From: a virus
DNA length: 29,517 nt
Reading direction: 5' to 3' (one strand)
IMG/VR virus record: IMGVR_UViG_3300009432_000033
Span: 1-29,517 of that record
Part shown: piece after piece, positions 20,915 to 27,611 of the stretch
Layout: every line of letters starts with the position of its first letter
Position numbering within the stretch: the first letter of the stretch is position 1
The notes under the pieces: generated by a model
What the model was told of the DNA's origin: nothing
The model's database searches: none
Seen by the model: the letters and a program-made list of their open reading frames with translations, nothing else
Made by a program: the position numbers and the translations under genes

Positions 20915-21274
20915 ATGAATACAACAAAGAATTTAGACAAGATTTTCAGTAAGCTACCTGTGCAGTTAAACTCGGTATCAGTAAAGCTGTCTATAATGGA
21001 TGACATCGAGGAGTTTTTAAGTCAAGGTTTTGGTCTAGAAGAATTTGCTCAAGAGGCTATTGATGAGGCGCAGATATTAACTACTAAAGCTCGTGATATA
21101 ATTAGATTTGATATGGGTGAGGCTATTGGAAGTGCTGATGATACAATAATGGAAGCAGAAGCTAAACTAAAAGAGTTAGGAGCAGATAGCCCACAATTAG
21201 ACGAATTTAAAAAGCAACTTGCAGATTTAGAAGGTATACAAAAAGACCTTTTACGTGAATCAGATAACATCTAA
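20915..21274 (+). CDS. Helical protein, paralogue of 21286 (head assembly region)
   Basis: A 119-aa acidic helical protein. Its N-terminus (KNLDKIFSKLP, then LNSVSVKLSIMDDIEEF) lines up with that of the 21286 protein (KEISKIYDRLP, LNAIRVELGIADDI). The rest is coiled coil with LKELGADSPQLDEFKKQL near the end. I recall small proteins with the KIFSKL...KVEL...DDI pattern in flavobacterial phages beside capsid genes. No function is known to me. A scaffold or decoration role is position-based inference. Confidence 0.6.
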   Translation: MNTTKNLDKIFSKLPVQLNSVSVKLSIMDDIEEFLSQGFGLEEFAQEAIDEAQILTTKARDIIRFDMGEAIGSADDTIMEAEAKLKELGADSPQLDEFKKQLADLEGIQKDLLRESDNI

Positions 21275-21285
21275 AAAATAAATAA

Positions 21286-21711
21286 ATGAAGACCCCAAAA
21301 GAAATAAGCAAAATTTACGACAGACTACCAAAACAAAAGGTAGAACTAAACGCAATAAGAGTTGAGTTAGGAATTGCTGATGATATTAAGAAATCAATAG
21401 CAGTTAACAAAGCAGCGTTAGATGAAGTAAAGAAATTAGAAGCAATAGCTGAAGCAGCTAAAAAAACGTATTTAAAAGCTGAAGCTGACGCTATAAAAGT
21501 CAGAACAGACACAGCTAAAAAAGCAGATAAATACAATAAGCTAGAGGATAAGACAGGCCAACTTTTATCTAAAGCTGAAGCAGCAGCTAAAGGATTAGGT
21601 GTTAAACCTCAAGCTATTGATGGATTTACTGAATTAGAAGATATAACTATTGAGTTAGGTATGCAGACCAACAATCTTAACAATTTTGATTTTGATTTAG
21701 GTGGGGCGTAG
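21286..21711 (+). CDS. Helical protein, paralogue of 20915 (head assembly region)
   Basis: A 141-aa protein with the same N-terminal pattern as 20915, followed by a long Ala/Lys/Glu helix (VKKLEAIAEAAKKTYLKAEA). It then has AAKGLGVKPQAIDGFTELED, which parallels the C-terminal segment of the protease (LGVPVPKEIKGFTEM). Three neighbouring genes thus share a LGV-x-P-x-x-I-x-GFTE unit, or a relative of it. It ends in an Asn/Asp-rich tail. Its last 11 bases overlap a small GTG-start gene in the next frame. Role unknown; probably head assembly. Confidence 0.6.
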   Translation: MKTPKEISKIYDRLPKQKVELNAIRVELGIADDIKKSIAVNKAALDEVKKLEAIAEAAKKTYLKAEADAIKVRTDTAKKADKYNKLEDKTGQLLSKAEAAAKGLGVKPQAIDGFTELEDITIELGMQTNNLNNFDFDLGGA

Positions 21712-21859
21712 CAAAAGCAACAGTAGATTTATACCTAGCAGAACGTCTCCTAAAGGAAGCGGAAGGGCTTGTCTATGTTGGGACACTAATACCTACTCTA
21801 GAGAGTGCTGTGATGGCTCTATGAGGGCGCAGGGTATAGGTGTTATCACTAGAACTTAA
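21701..21859 (+). CDS. 52-aa Cys-rich conserved-looking protein (GTG start)
   Basis: A 52-codon frame with GTG start overlapping the end of the 21286 gene; no ATG lies upstream of its core. The protein is basic at the N-terminus (GRSKSNSRFIPSRTSPKGSG) and then has ACLCWDTNTYSRECCDGS, followed by AQGIGVITRT. I recall the CLC-x(n)-TYS-x-x-CCDG...QGIG pattern from small proteins in Bacteroidetes phages, which supports it as a real gene. The four cysteines suggest a metal site or disulfides. It is located just before the promoter of the scaffold/capsid genes. Confidence 0.65.
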   Translation: MGRSKSNSRFIPSRTSPKGSGRACLCWDTNTYSRECCDGSMRAQGIGVITRT

Positions 21860-21886
21860 CTGAAAATATAAATTTTATTAATAATC

Positions 21887-21896
21887 ACGTTATATA
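21887..21896 (+). promoter_or_regulatory. Late-type promoter motif L4 (scaffold/capsid)
   Basis: ACGTTATATA at 21887-21896, followed by ATTAT and the ATG at 21902, identical in layout to L3. It would drive scaffold and major capsid production, up to the terminator at 23512. Confidence 0.65.
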
Positions 21897-21901
21897 ATTA
21901 T

Positions 21902-22501
21902 ATGAAATCAACTGAAATGCTAAGTCAAATCAAATCACTTCTAAACATAGAGGTAAGACTTGAGGAGATGAAACTAGAAAATGGCACTATTGTAAGTGCT
22001 GAATCATTTGAAAAAGGTAAAGAAATCTTTATTGTAACAGATGACGAAAAAGTAGCTATGCCTGTGGGCGAATACTTACTTGAAGACGGAAGATTAGTAG
22101 TAGTATCTGAAGAAGGTCTTATTGCTGATGTAAGAGAAGTATCTGATGAAGTTCCTGCTAAAGAAACTGAAGAGGGTGAAGAAATTACTTCTGACCTTGA
22201 AGAAGAAGAAGCTCCTAAAGAGGAAATGGCTTATGTAACAAAAGAAGAGTTCTCTTCTGCTGTTGAGGAAATGAAGTCTATGATTGACGAAGTAAAAGCT
22301 ATGATGTCTCCTAAAGAAGAAATGGGTGATGAGTCTAAAACTTTAAAGTCAAGAACTGTAAAAGAAGAATTTTCTGAAGCTGCTTCAAAACCTATCAAAC
22401 ACAATCCTGAAGGAAAAAGCACAACTAAGAAAAAAGTAGAATTTGCAAAGGGTAATTTCTCAACACCTCTAGACAGAGTATTAAGTAAACTAAATAAATA
22501 A
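21902..22501 (+). CDS. Scaffold-like capsid assembly protein
   Basis: A 199-aa protein. The N-terminal helix (KSTEMLSQIKSLLNIEVRLEE) leads into a small beta domain (FIVTDDEKVAMPVGEYLLEDG, LVVVSEEGLIADV). A very acidic stretch follows (ETEEGEEITSDLEEEEAP), then a coiled coil (FSSAVEEMKSMIDEVKAMM) and a basic C-terminus (KKKVEFAKGNF). Directly before the major capsid gene, with an acidic coiled-coil middle and basic tail, this is the usual build of a phage scaffold that binds capsid subunits. It is probably processed by the 20027 protease. Assignment is from composition and position, plus recollection of similar flavophage proteins. Confidence 0.65.
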   Translation: MKSTEMLSQIKSLLNIEVRLEEMKLENGTIVSAESFEKGKEIFIVTDDEKVAMPVGEYLLEDGRLVVVSEEGLIADVREVSDEVPAKETEEGEEITSDLEEEEAPKEEMAYVTKEEFSSAVEEMKSMIDEVKAMMSPKEEMGDESKTLKSRTVKEEFSEAASKPIKHNPEGKSTTKKKVEFAKGNFSTPLDRVLSKLNK

Positions 22502-22512
22502 ATCAAACGAAT

Positions 22513-23493
22513 ATGAGTAATTCAAGAAACGTAGCACTAGCTACTACAACAAACATCACAACTACTTACGCAGGTGAGTTTGCAGGTGAGTACATCGCCG
22601 CTGCTCTTTTAAGCGCATCAACTATTGATGACGGTGGTTTAACAGTAAAGGCGAACATCGCTTTTAAAGAAGTAATCAAGAAACTAGCTACCAACGCTTT
22701 GGTAAGCCCTGCATCTTGTGACTTTACACCAACAAGTACAATCACTCTTACTGAGCGTATCATTCAGCCAGTAGAGCTTCAGGTTAACTTGCAGTTGTGT
22801 AAGTATGACTTCGTAAACGATTGGGAAGCTCAATCAATGGGTTACGGTTTAGGTCAAGCATTACCTCCTAAGTTCTCTGACTTTATGATTGCTCACGTTG
22901 CCGCTGAAGTAGCTCAAAATACTGAGTTGTGTATATGGCAAGGAGATACAGCCGCAGCAGCTAATAACTCTTTTGACGGTTTTGAAAAACTAATTGCAGC
23001 ATCAGCAGCAGCAGGAGATATTCCAGCAGGTCAGCAAGTAGCAGCTATCGCAGGTGGTTTAGATGCAGCTAACATTGTAACTGAATTGTCTAAAGTAGTA
23101 GATGCTATTCCAGCTTCACTTTACGGTAAAGAAGATTTATTCGTTTACGTTGGAAGTGCAGCAGCTAAATTCTATGTTCAGGCTCTTGGTGGTTTCGGTG
23201 CTAACGGATTGGGTGCAAATGGTGTTTCTAATATGGGAACTCAATGGTGGAACAACGGTTCACTTACTGTAAACGGTGTGAAGATTTTTGTTTGTCCAGG
23301 GATGTCAGTTAACAAAATGTACGCAGCTCAACGCTCTAACTTATACTTTGGTACTGGTTTGTTGAATGATACAAATGCTGTTAAGGTTCTAGATATGCAA
23401 GATTTGGATGCTTCAAACAACGTGAGAATGGTAATGCGCTTTACTTCAGCAGTACAGTTCGGAATCGCTTCTGACCTTGTTGAGTACGCTTAA
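22513..23493 (+). CDS. Major capsid protein (HK97-fold)
   Basis: A 326-aa protein in the right position (protease, scaffold, capsid). Composition is typical of a capsid: Ala/Gly/Asn/Thr-rich, with codon use that looks more optimised than in the neighbours (many GCT, GGT, GTA). The pattern FAGEYIAAALLSASTI (N-arm), LQLCKYDFVNDWEAQSMG, a long helix SDFMIAHVAAEVAQNTELCIWQGD (spine-like) and the late FVYVGSAAAKFYVQALGG and FVCPGM strands fit an HK97-type subunit of Bacteroidetes phages. It is followed by a strong terminator. The capsid fold is inferred from order and pattern; a structure prediction would be decisive. Confidence 0.8.
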   Translation: MSNSRNVALATTTNITTTYAGEFAGEYIAAALLSASTIDDGGLTVKANIAFKEVIKKLATNALVSPASCDFTPTSTITLTERIIQPVELQVNLQLCKYDFVNDWEAQSMGYGLGQALPPKFSDFMIAHVAAEVAQNTELCIWQGDTAAAANNSFDGFEKLIAASAAAGDIPAGQQVAAIAGGLDAANIVTELSKVVDAIPASLYGKEDLFVYVGSAAAKFYVQALGGFGANGLGANGVSNMGTQWWNNGSLTVNGVKIFVCPGMSVNKMYAAQRSNLYFGTGLLNDTNAVKVLDMQDLDASNNVRMVMRFTSAVQFGIASDLVEYA

Positions 23494-23511
23494 TTAATTA
23501 ATAATACTTAG

Positions 23512-23551
23512 AAAGGGGTGGGTGGTCTTAATCCGCTCACCCTTTTTTTTT
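23512..23551 (+). terminator. Strong intrinsic terminator after the major capsid gene
   Basis: A 14-bp stem (23512-23525 with 23533-23546, with some wobble pairs) closes a short loop (TCTTAAT) and is followed by T to 23551. No promoter motif is seen before the next gene at 23571. So that gene probably depends on read-through, giving more capsid than downstream product. Confidence 0.9.
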
Positions 23552-23570
23552 AAACTAAAAACATAAAATT

Positions 23571-24140
23571 ATGGCTTGTGCATTAACATCGGGGCGGAGT
23601 GTCCCTTGTAAGTCCGCCTTTGGTGGCATTAAAGAAGTAAGGTTTGCAAACTTTGGAACTATTGGAAGTGTTACAATTACAGCAGGAACACAAGAGGCTA
23701 CTATTGTAGATGCTTCACCTGCTCCTGTATGGTTTGCTTACCCAGTAAAAGGTAGCTCTAGTCTAGAAACTACTGTAACGTCATCTAGAGAAAACGGTAC
23801 TACTTTTTACACTCAGACATTGAATCTTACATTACCATTTTTAGATGCTTTGACTAACGCTGAACTTTACCAAATGGCTATCTCAAGACCTTATGCGGTT
23901 GTAGTTGATTATTATGGTAATGAGTTTCTTTGTGGTTTAAACAACGGAATGGAAATGACAGGTGGAACTATTGTTACAGGCGCAGCAGCAGGTGACTTGA
24001 GTGGTTTTACTTTAACTATGGAAGGAATGGAGCAAAACGCTCCTTGGTTCTTAGTAGCTGGACAAGCAGCAGAAACTGATGCTACTGATAGAATAAACCC
24101 TACTCCTGATGGAACTCCTCCACAGCCAGTATCCACTTAA
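23571..24140 (+). CDS. Probable major tail tube protein
   Basis: A 189-aa beta-rich protein with N-terminal CALTSGRSVPCKSAFGGIKEV and FANFGTIG, the motif KGSSSLETTVTSSRENGTTF, and late strands VVVDYYGNEFLCG and GGTIVTGAAAGDLSGFTLTM. I associate this pattern (GR-x-x-PCK...GGIK; SSLETT-x-TSSRENGT) with abundant structural proteins of Bacteroidetes siphophages, likely the tail tube. Its position beside the capsid gene and between two terminators fits a high-copy structural protein. Capsid decoration is the alternative. The C-terminus is Pro/Thr-rich and probably flexible. Confidence 0.6.
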   Translation: MACALTSGRSVPCKSAFGGIKEVRFANFGTIGSVTITAGTQEATIVDASPAPVWFAYPVKGSSSLETTVTSSRENGTTFYTQTLNLTLPFLDALTNAELYQMAISRPYAVVVDYYGNEFLCGLNNGMEMTGGTIVTGAAAGDLSGFTLTMEGMEQNAPWFLVAGQAAETDATDRINPTPDGTPPQPVST

Positions 24141-24164
24141 TCAGCTTTTTTAAGTTAGAAAATG

Positions 24165-24193
24165 AAGCCTCCTTAATCGGGGGCTTTTTTTTT
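24165..24193 (+). terminator. Intrinsic terminator after the tail tube-like gene
   Basis: AAGCCTCC (24165-24172) pairs with GGGGGCTT (24179-24186, one wobble) around TTAATC, followed by T to 24193. A late promoter motif comes 33 nt later. Confidence 0.85.
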
Positions 24194-24226
24194 GCTTATA
24201 CAATTCTACAAATTCACTTCTTTTTT

Positions 24227-24236
24227 ACGTTATATA
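24227..24236 (+). promoter_or_regulatory. Late-type promoter motif L5 (portal operon)
   Basis: ACGTTATATA at 24227-24236, then AGTGT and the ATG at 24242; the 5-nt spacing is the same as in L3 and L4. It follows a terminator and starts the portal-connector-fibre transcript. Confidence 0.65.
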
Positions 24237-24241
24237 AGTGT

Positions 24242-24619
24242 ATGATAATATTAACCACTTCAGCAGCCGCTCAAACCTTGTCTGTAATACCTAGAAAGTA
24301 TGACAGTATTCCGTTCAAAATGTCTATCAGAGATGATAGTACAAACATTACAGTAATATATACTATTGCTACGGCTACAACGGTGGGAAATTACTTTCAG
24401 TTTACTCAAGCATTTTCTCCTGTATTAGTTGAGAATCATTTTTATGATATACATTTATACACAGAAACAGTTTCAGGTTATAAAGAAGATATTTTCAAGG
24501 ATAGAATATTTTGCACAGACCAGGATGTTAATCAGTTAAATGAAAGCTCTCACTATGAACTTAATGAGGGGCAATACACCCATTATGATGGGTTTAATAA
24601 TACCTATACAGTACGATGA
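24242..24619 (+). CDS. Conserved-looking structural protein upstream of portal
   Basis: A 125-aa beta-rich protein (IILTTSAAAQTLSVIPRKYD; FKMSIRDDSTN; NHFYDIHLYTE; IFKDRIFCTDQ). The S-A-x-QT...IPR...RDDSTN...YDI...KDRIFCT pattern is one I recall from small proteins encoded next to portals or fibres in flavobacterial phages. The function is not established to my knowledge; minor tail or head decoration are both possible. It overlaps the portal start by 4 nt (ATGA), and the promoter motif L5 lies 5 nt before its ATG. Confidence 0.6.
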   Translation: MIILTTSAAAQTLSVIPRKYDSIPFKMSIRDDSTNITVIYTIATATTVGNYFQFTQAFSPVLVENHFYDIHLYTETVSGYKEDIFKDRIFCTDQDVNQLNESSHYELNEGQYTHYDGFNNTYTVR

Positions 24620-26805
24620 AAAACACACAATTGAGAAACGACAAAGGGCAGTTTAAAAAAGCATCAAAGGTATCTGAATTTGGCTTTGTTAATCTAAGCA
24701 CATATACTAGCCCTGAAATCAAAGAGGTAAAAGGAGAAGATTACATTGAGTACGGTGCAGACAATAACTATTTTCAGTACCTCATAGACCGTTACAACGG
24801 CTCTCCTACAAACAATGCCGCCATTAATGGTATAAGCGCACAAATATATGGTAAGGGCTTAAACGCTAGTGATTCAAACCGTAAGCCTAACGAGTACGCA
24901 CAGATGGTTTCCTTGTTTAAAAAGGATGTTGTAAGAAAATTGTGTTATGACCTCAAATTAATGGGACAATGTGCTGTTCAGGTTATATACTCAAAGGACA
25001 GAAAGACTATTGCTCAATTAGAGCATATGCCTATTGAAACATTAAGAGCTGCAAAATGTGATGATGACGGTGATATACCTGCTTACTACTATTTTAAGGA
25101 TTGGCCAAACATTACAAGAAGTGATAATCCATTAAGAATACCAGCTTATGGGATGTCTAATGAAGATGTTGAGATATATTATATTAAACCCTACAAGTCA
25201 GGATTCTATTATTACTCTCCTGTTGATTATCAGGGTGGTTTACAGTATGCTGAACTAGAAGAAGAGGTATCAAATTACCATTTAAACAATATACTGAATG
25301 GATTAGCTCCTAGTATGTTGATTAATTTTAACAACGGTACACCTAACCAAGAGGAACGAGCTTTAATAGAAAACAAGATTGCACAGAAGTTCTCAGGAAC
25401 GTCTAACGCAGGTAAGTTTATACTAGCCTTTAATGATAACAAAGAAAGCCAGGCAGAGATAAGCCCTGTACAGTTAAGTGATGCTCATAACCAGTATCAG
25501 TTTTTATCAGAAGAGGCAACGTCTAAAATACAGGTTGCTCATAGAATTGTATCACCGTTTTTATTAGGTATTAGAACCTCTTCAGGTTTCTCAAGTAATG
25601 CTGATGAAATAAAGACTGCATCCTTGTTAATGGACAACACCGTTATTAGACCGTTTCAGGAGCTTTTAATAGATTGCTTTGATAATCTACTAGCTTACAA
25701 CAATATCTCCTTAAACCTATACTTTACGACCTTACAGCCACTAGAGTTTACTGACGTAGATAAGGACATACAAGGAAGTGAAGACATAGAAGAAGAAACA
25801 GGTTACGAATTTAACAAAACAAGCCTTGCTAAATATCCTTGGGACAAATGTATAGAAGACCAAACTGCTAGGTATGGTGCAGAATCAGCACCTAAAATCT
25901 GTGGATATATAAAAGAAAATATGTCATCTGTTGATTTAAAAGAAATTGACGGAAAACAAGCCTTTGAAACTCGTGAAGAAGCTGAAGCAATAGCTAAACT
26001 AGCAGGTTGTGAAGGATACCACGAACACGAAGAAGACGGTAAAGTGTGGTATATGCCTTGCGAAGACCATAGTAAATTTGATTTATCTAATGAAATAGGA
26101 GCTGAATTAGCTGCTGAGTTATTAGAACTAGGTCAAGACGAGGAAGACCTTATGGACAATTACGAGTTAGTAGATGTTTCTGAAGTTGACTATGAAAACG
26201 AAGAAAAAAGTGACAAGATAATAAACGAACTAAACGCAGAAAAAGACTCAAGTCTATCTGTATTAAGTAAAATTGTAAATCTAGTCTCAACAGGTAGAGC
26301 ATATCCTAAAAATAAATCAGAACAAGACGGTGTTACAAAACAGAAAGGTCTTGCTAGATTCCTGGTTAGATATCAGTACGCACCTCTAAAAGCCAATGTA
26401 AACAACTCACGCAAGTTTTGTATTGCAATGGTAGGAGCTAAAAAGATATACCGTAAGGAAGACATAGAGAAGCTATCTAATAAACCTGTAAACGCAGGAT
26501 TTGGGGTAGGCGGTTCAGCAACATATTCTATTTGGTTAAATAAAGTAATTGATGAAAATCTACCTGAATCAGAATTAAACGCTTACAACCTTTACAAAGG
26601 GGGTGCAAGATGTCAGCACAAATGGTTTAGAAAAACTTATATGTTGACTTTGGACGGTGTTAAATCAGAGGTAACAACTACAAAAGCAAAATCAAAGGGT
26701 TTTAAATTTCCTGTGAATGAGCAATTAGTGCCTGTTGCGCCTACTGATATGAAATACAAAGGTTACACAAAAGCCTACTGGGACAAAATGGGATTCAAAT
26801 ATTAA
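24616..26805 (+). CDS. Portal protein with multi-module C-terminal fusion
   Basis: A 729-aa protein. Residues 1-380 fit a portal: YIEYGADNNYFQYLIDRYNGS, a clip/stem-like middle, and the late pattern FLSEEATSKIQVAHRIVSPFLLGI (296-319) followed by helix FQELLIDCFDNLL. The portal is the dodecameric DNA channel at one capsid vertex. After 390 there are extra modules: PWDKCIEDQ...ICGYIK (408-433) and a Cys/His cluster C465-H469-H471-C482-H485. A basic domain RFLVRYQYAP...SRKFC...KIYRKEDI (581-617) ends with WLNK...LYKGGARCQHKW near 640-670. Similar modules occur, from memory, fused to or next to head proteins in flavophages; their role is unknown. It is much longer than an ordinary portal (400-500 aa). 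Confidence 0.7.
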   Translation: MKNTQLRNDKGQFKKASKVSEFGFVNLSTYTSPEIKEVKGEDYIEYGADNNYFQYLIDRYNGSPTNNAAINGISAQIYGKGLNASDSNRKPNEYAQMVSLFKKDVVRKLCYDLKLMGQCAVQVIYSKDRKTIAQLEHMPIETLRAAKCDDDGDIPAYYYFKDWPNITRSDNPLRIPAYGMSNEDVEIYYIKPYKSGFYYYSPVDYQGGLQYAELEEEVSNYHLNNILNGLAPSMLINFNNGTPNQEERALIENKIAQKFSGTSNAGKFILAFNDNKESQAEISPVQLSDAHNQYQFLSEEATSKIQVAHRIVSPFLLGIRTSSGFSSNADEIKTASLLMDNTVIRPFQELLIDCFDNLLAYNNISLNLYFTTLQPLEFTDVDKDIQGSEDIEEETGYEFNKTSLAKYPWDKCIEDQTARYGAESAPKICGYIKENMSSVDLKEIDGKQAFETREEAEAIAKLAGCEGYHEHEEDGKVWYMPCEDHSKFDLSNEIGAELAAELLELGQDEEDLMDNYELVDVSEVDYENEEKSDKIINELNAEKDSSLSVLSKIVNLVSTGRAYPKNKSEQDGVTKQKGLARFLVRYQYAPLKANVNNSRKFCIAMVGAKKIYRKEDIEKLSNKPVNAGFGVGGSATYSIWLNKVIDENLPESELNAYNLYKGGARCQHKWFRKTYMLTLDGVKSEVTTTKAKSKGFKFPVNEQLVPVAPTDMKYKGYTKAYWDKMGFKY

Positions 26806-26808
26806 GAT

Positions 26809-27318
26809 ATGGCAACAGTATTATTCATAGACAGAACTGATTTAGTTCGCAACTCTATTCTTGATGGGAATGTAGATACGGACAAGTTCATTTTCTTCAT
26901 TAAGACAGCGCAGGAGATACATATTCAAAACTATTTGAGTACACAAATGTACGATGCTTTAACAGCGGCCATAGTAGCAGGAATTGACTTACCCGCTAAC
27001 GCACGTTGGAAAAGCCTATTAGATGAATATGTTGTGCCTATGCTTATATGGTTTACTCAAGTAGACTATATTCCTTTTGCTAGTTATCAGATACGCAACG
27101 GAGGGATGTTTAAACACCGTTCAGAGAACGCTGACACCGTTTCTAAGGATGAGGTAGACTATCTAGTAGAAAAAGCAAGAACGAACGCTGAGTGGTACTC
27201 TAGAAGGTTTATTGACTTTATGGCTTTTAACCAAACATTGTACCCTGAGTATACGAGTAATTCAAATGACGACATATATCCGTCATACGATGCCACATTT
27301 AACGGATGGGTTCTGTAA
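26809..27318 (+). CDS. Head-tail connector protein (DUF6712-like)
   Basis: A 169-aa mostly helical protein. The pattern FIDRTDLVRNSILDGNVDTDKF, then TAQEIHIQNYLSTQMYDAL, WKSLLDEYVVPMLIWF, and VSKDEVDYLVEKAR-x6-YSRRFIDFM is one I associate with the flavophage connector family DUF6712. These are adaptor-type proteins that dock below the portal. Position directly after the portal agrees. The length is normal for the family. It is followed by a 1-nt overlap with the next small gene. Confidence 0.7.
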   Translation: MATVLFIDRTDLVRNSILDGNVDTDKFIFFIKTAQEIHIQNYLSTQMYDALTAAIVAGIDLPANARWKSLLDEYVVPMLIWFTQVDYIPFASYQIRNGGMFKHRSENADTVSKDEVDYLVEKARTNAEWYSRRFIDFMAFNQTLYPEYTSNSNDDIYPSYDATFNGWVL

Positions 27319-27413
27319 TGTATAAAGTGAAAGAAGACAATATCAAGAAATTAAAGTTGTTTTTACAGAAAGTAAAGGACAACAAAATAAAAAAAGAAAA
27401 GGATGGCAAATGA
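27318..27413 (+). CDS. 31-aa Lys-rich micro-protein
   Basis: A 31-codon frame starting on the last base of the connector stop (TAATG) and overlapping the next gene by 11 nt. It is a lysine-rich amphipathic helix (NIKKLKLFLQKVKDNKIKK). It is probably translated because of the overlaps at both ends, but could be just a coupling leader. No function is recognised. Confidence 0.5.
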   Translation: MYKVKEDNIKKLKLFLQKVKDNKIKKEKDGK

Positions 27414-27609
27414 AATATACAGTTCCTCTTGGTGGGGAATTGGCCCTTGTAATGAAGTCGGTTGGGGTATTGTATATAAGCAATATGCAGATTGTCTAGT
27501 ACCTGTTATCATTGCAGACTTTACAGCTAGAGTAATTGCGGACGGTGGTACGGTGGAGTCACCTGCTTGTTTAGATGTTCCATTAACCTTCCTAACACAA
27601 AATCCTTAA
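27403..27609 (+). CDS. Small structural protein with RVxxDGGTVES motif
   Basis: A 68-aa protein: N-terminus NEIYSSSWWGIGP with a GWGIVYKQYAD segment, then ARVIADGGTVESPACLDVPLTF. The second segment matches residues 454-475 of the 746-aa tail protein (RVVEDGGTVESLSCLEASLTTL), suggesting a shared tail module. I recall similar short proteins in flavobacterial phage structural regions. The true function is unknown; a short fibre-associated or attachment protein is plausible from position before two fibres. The stop is 2 nt before the next start. Confidence 0.6.
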   Translation: MANEIYSSSWWGIGPCNEVGWGIVYKQYADCLVPVIIADFTARVIADGGTVESPACLDVPLTFLTQNP

Positions 27610-27611
27610 TT

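Noticed and set aside
18397-21536. Several minus-strand open frames of 60-160 codons opposite tape measure, protease and helical genes
   Set aside because: They mirror Ala/Glu/Lys-rich coding DNA, are Ser/Leu-rich low-complexity translations, and have no leaders or neighbours; typical antisense shadows.
27567-27611. Upstream in-frame ATG extending the first fibre by 15 residues
   Set aside because: It lies inside the 27403 gene; ATG 27612 follows that stop by two bases and begins a fibre-like N-terminus.
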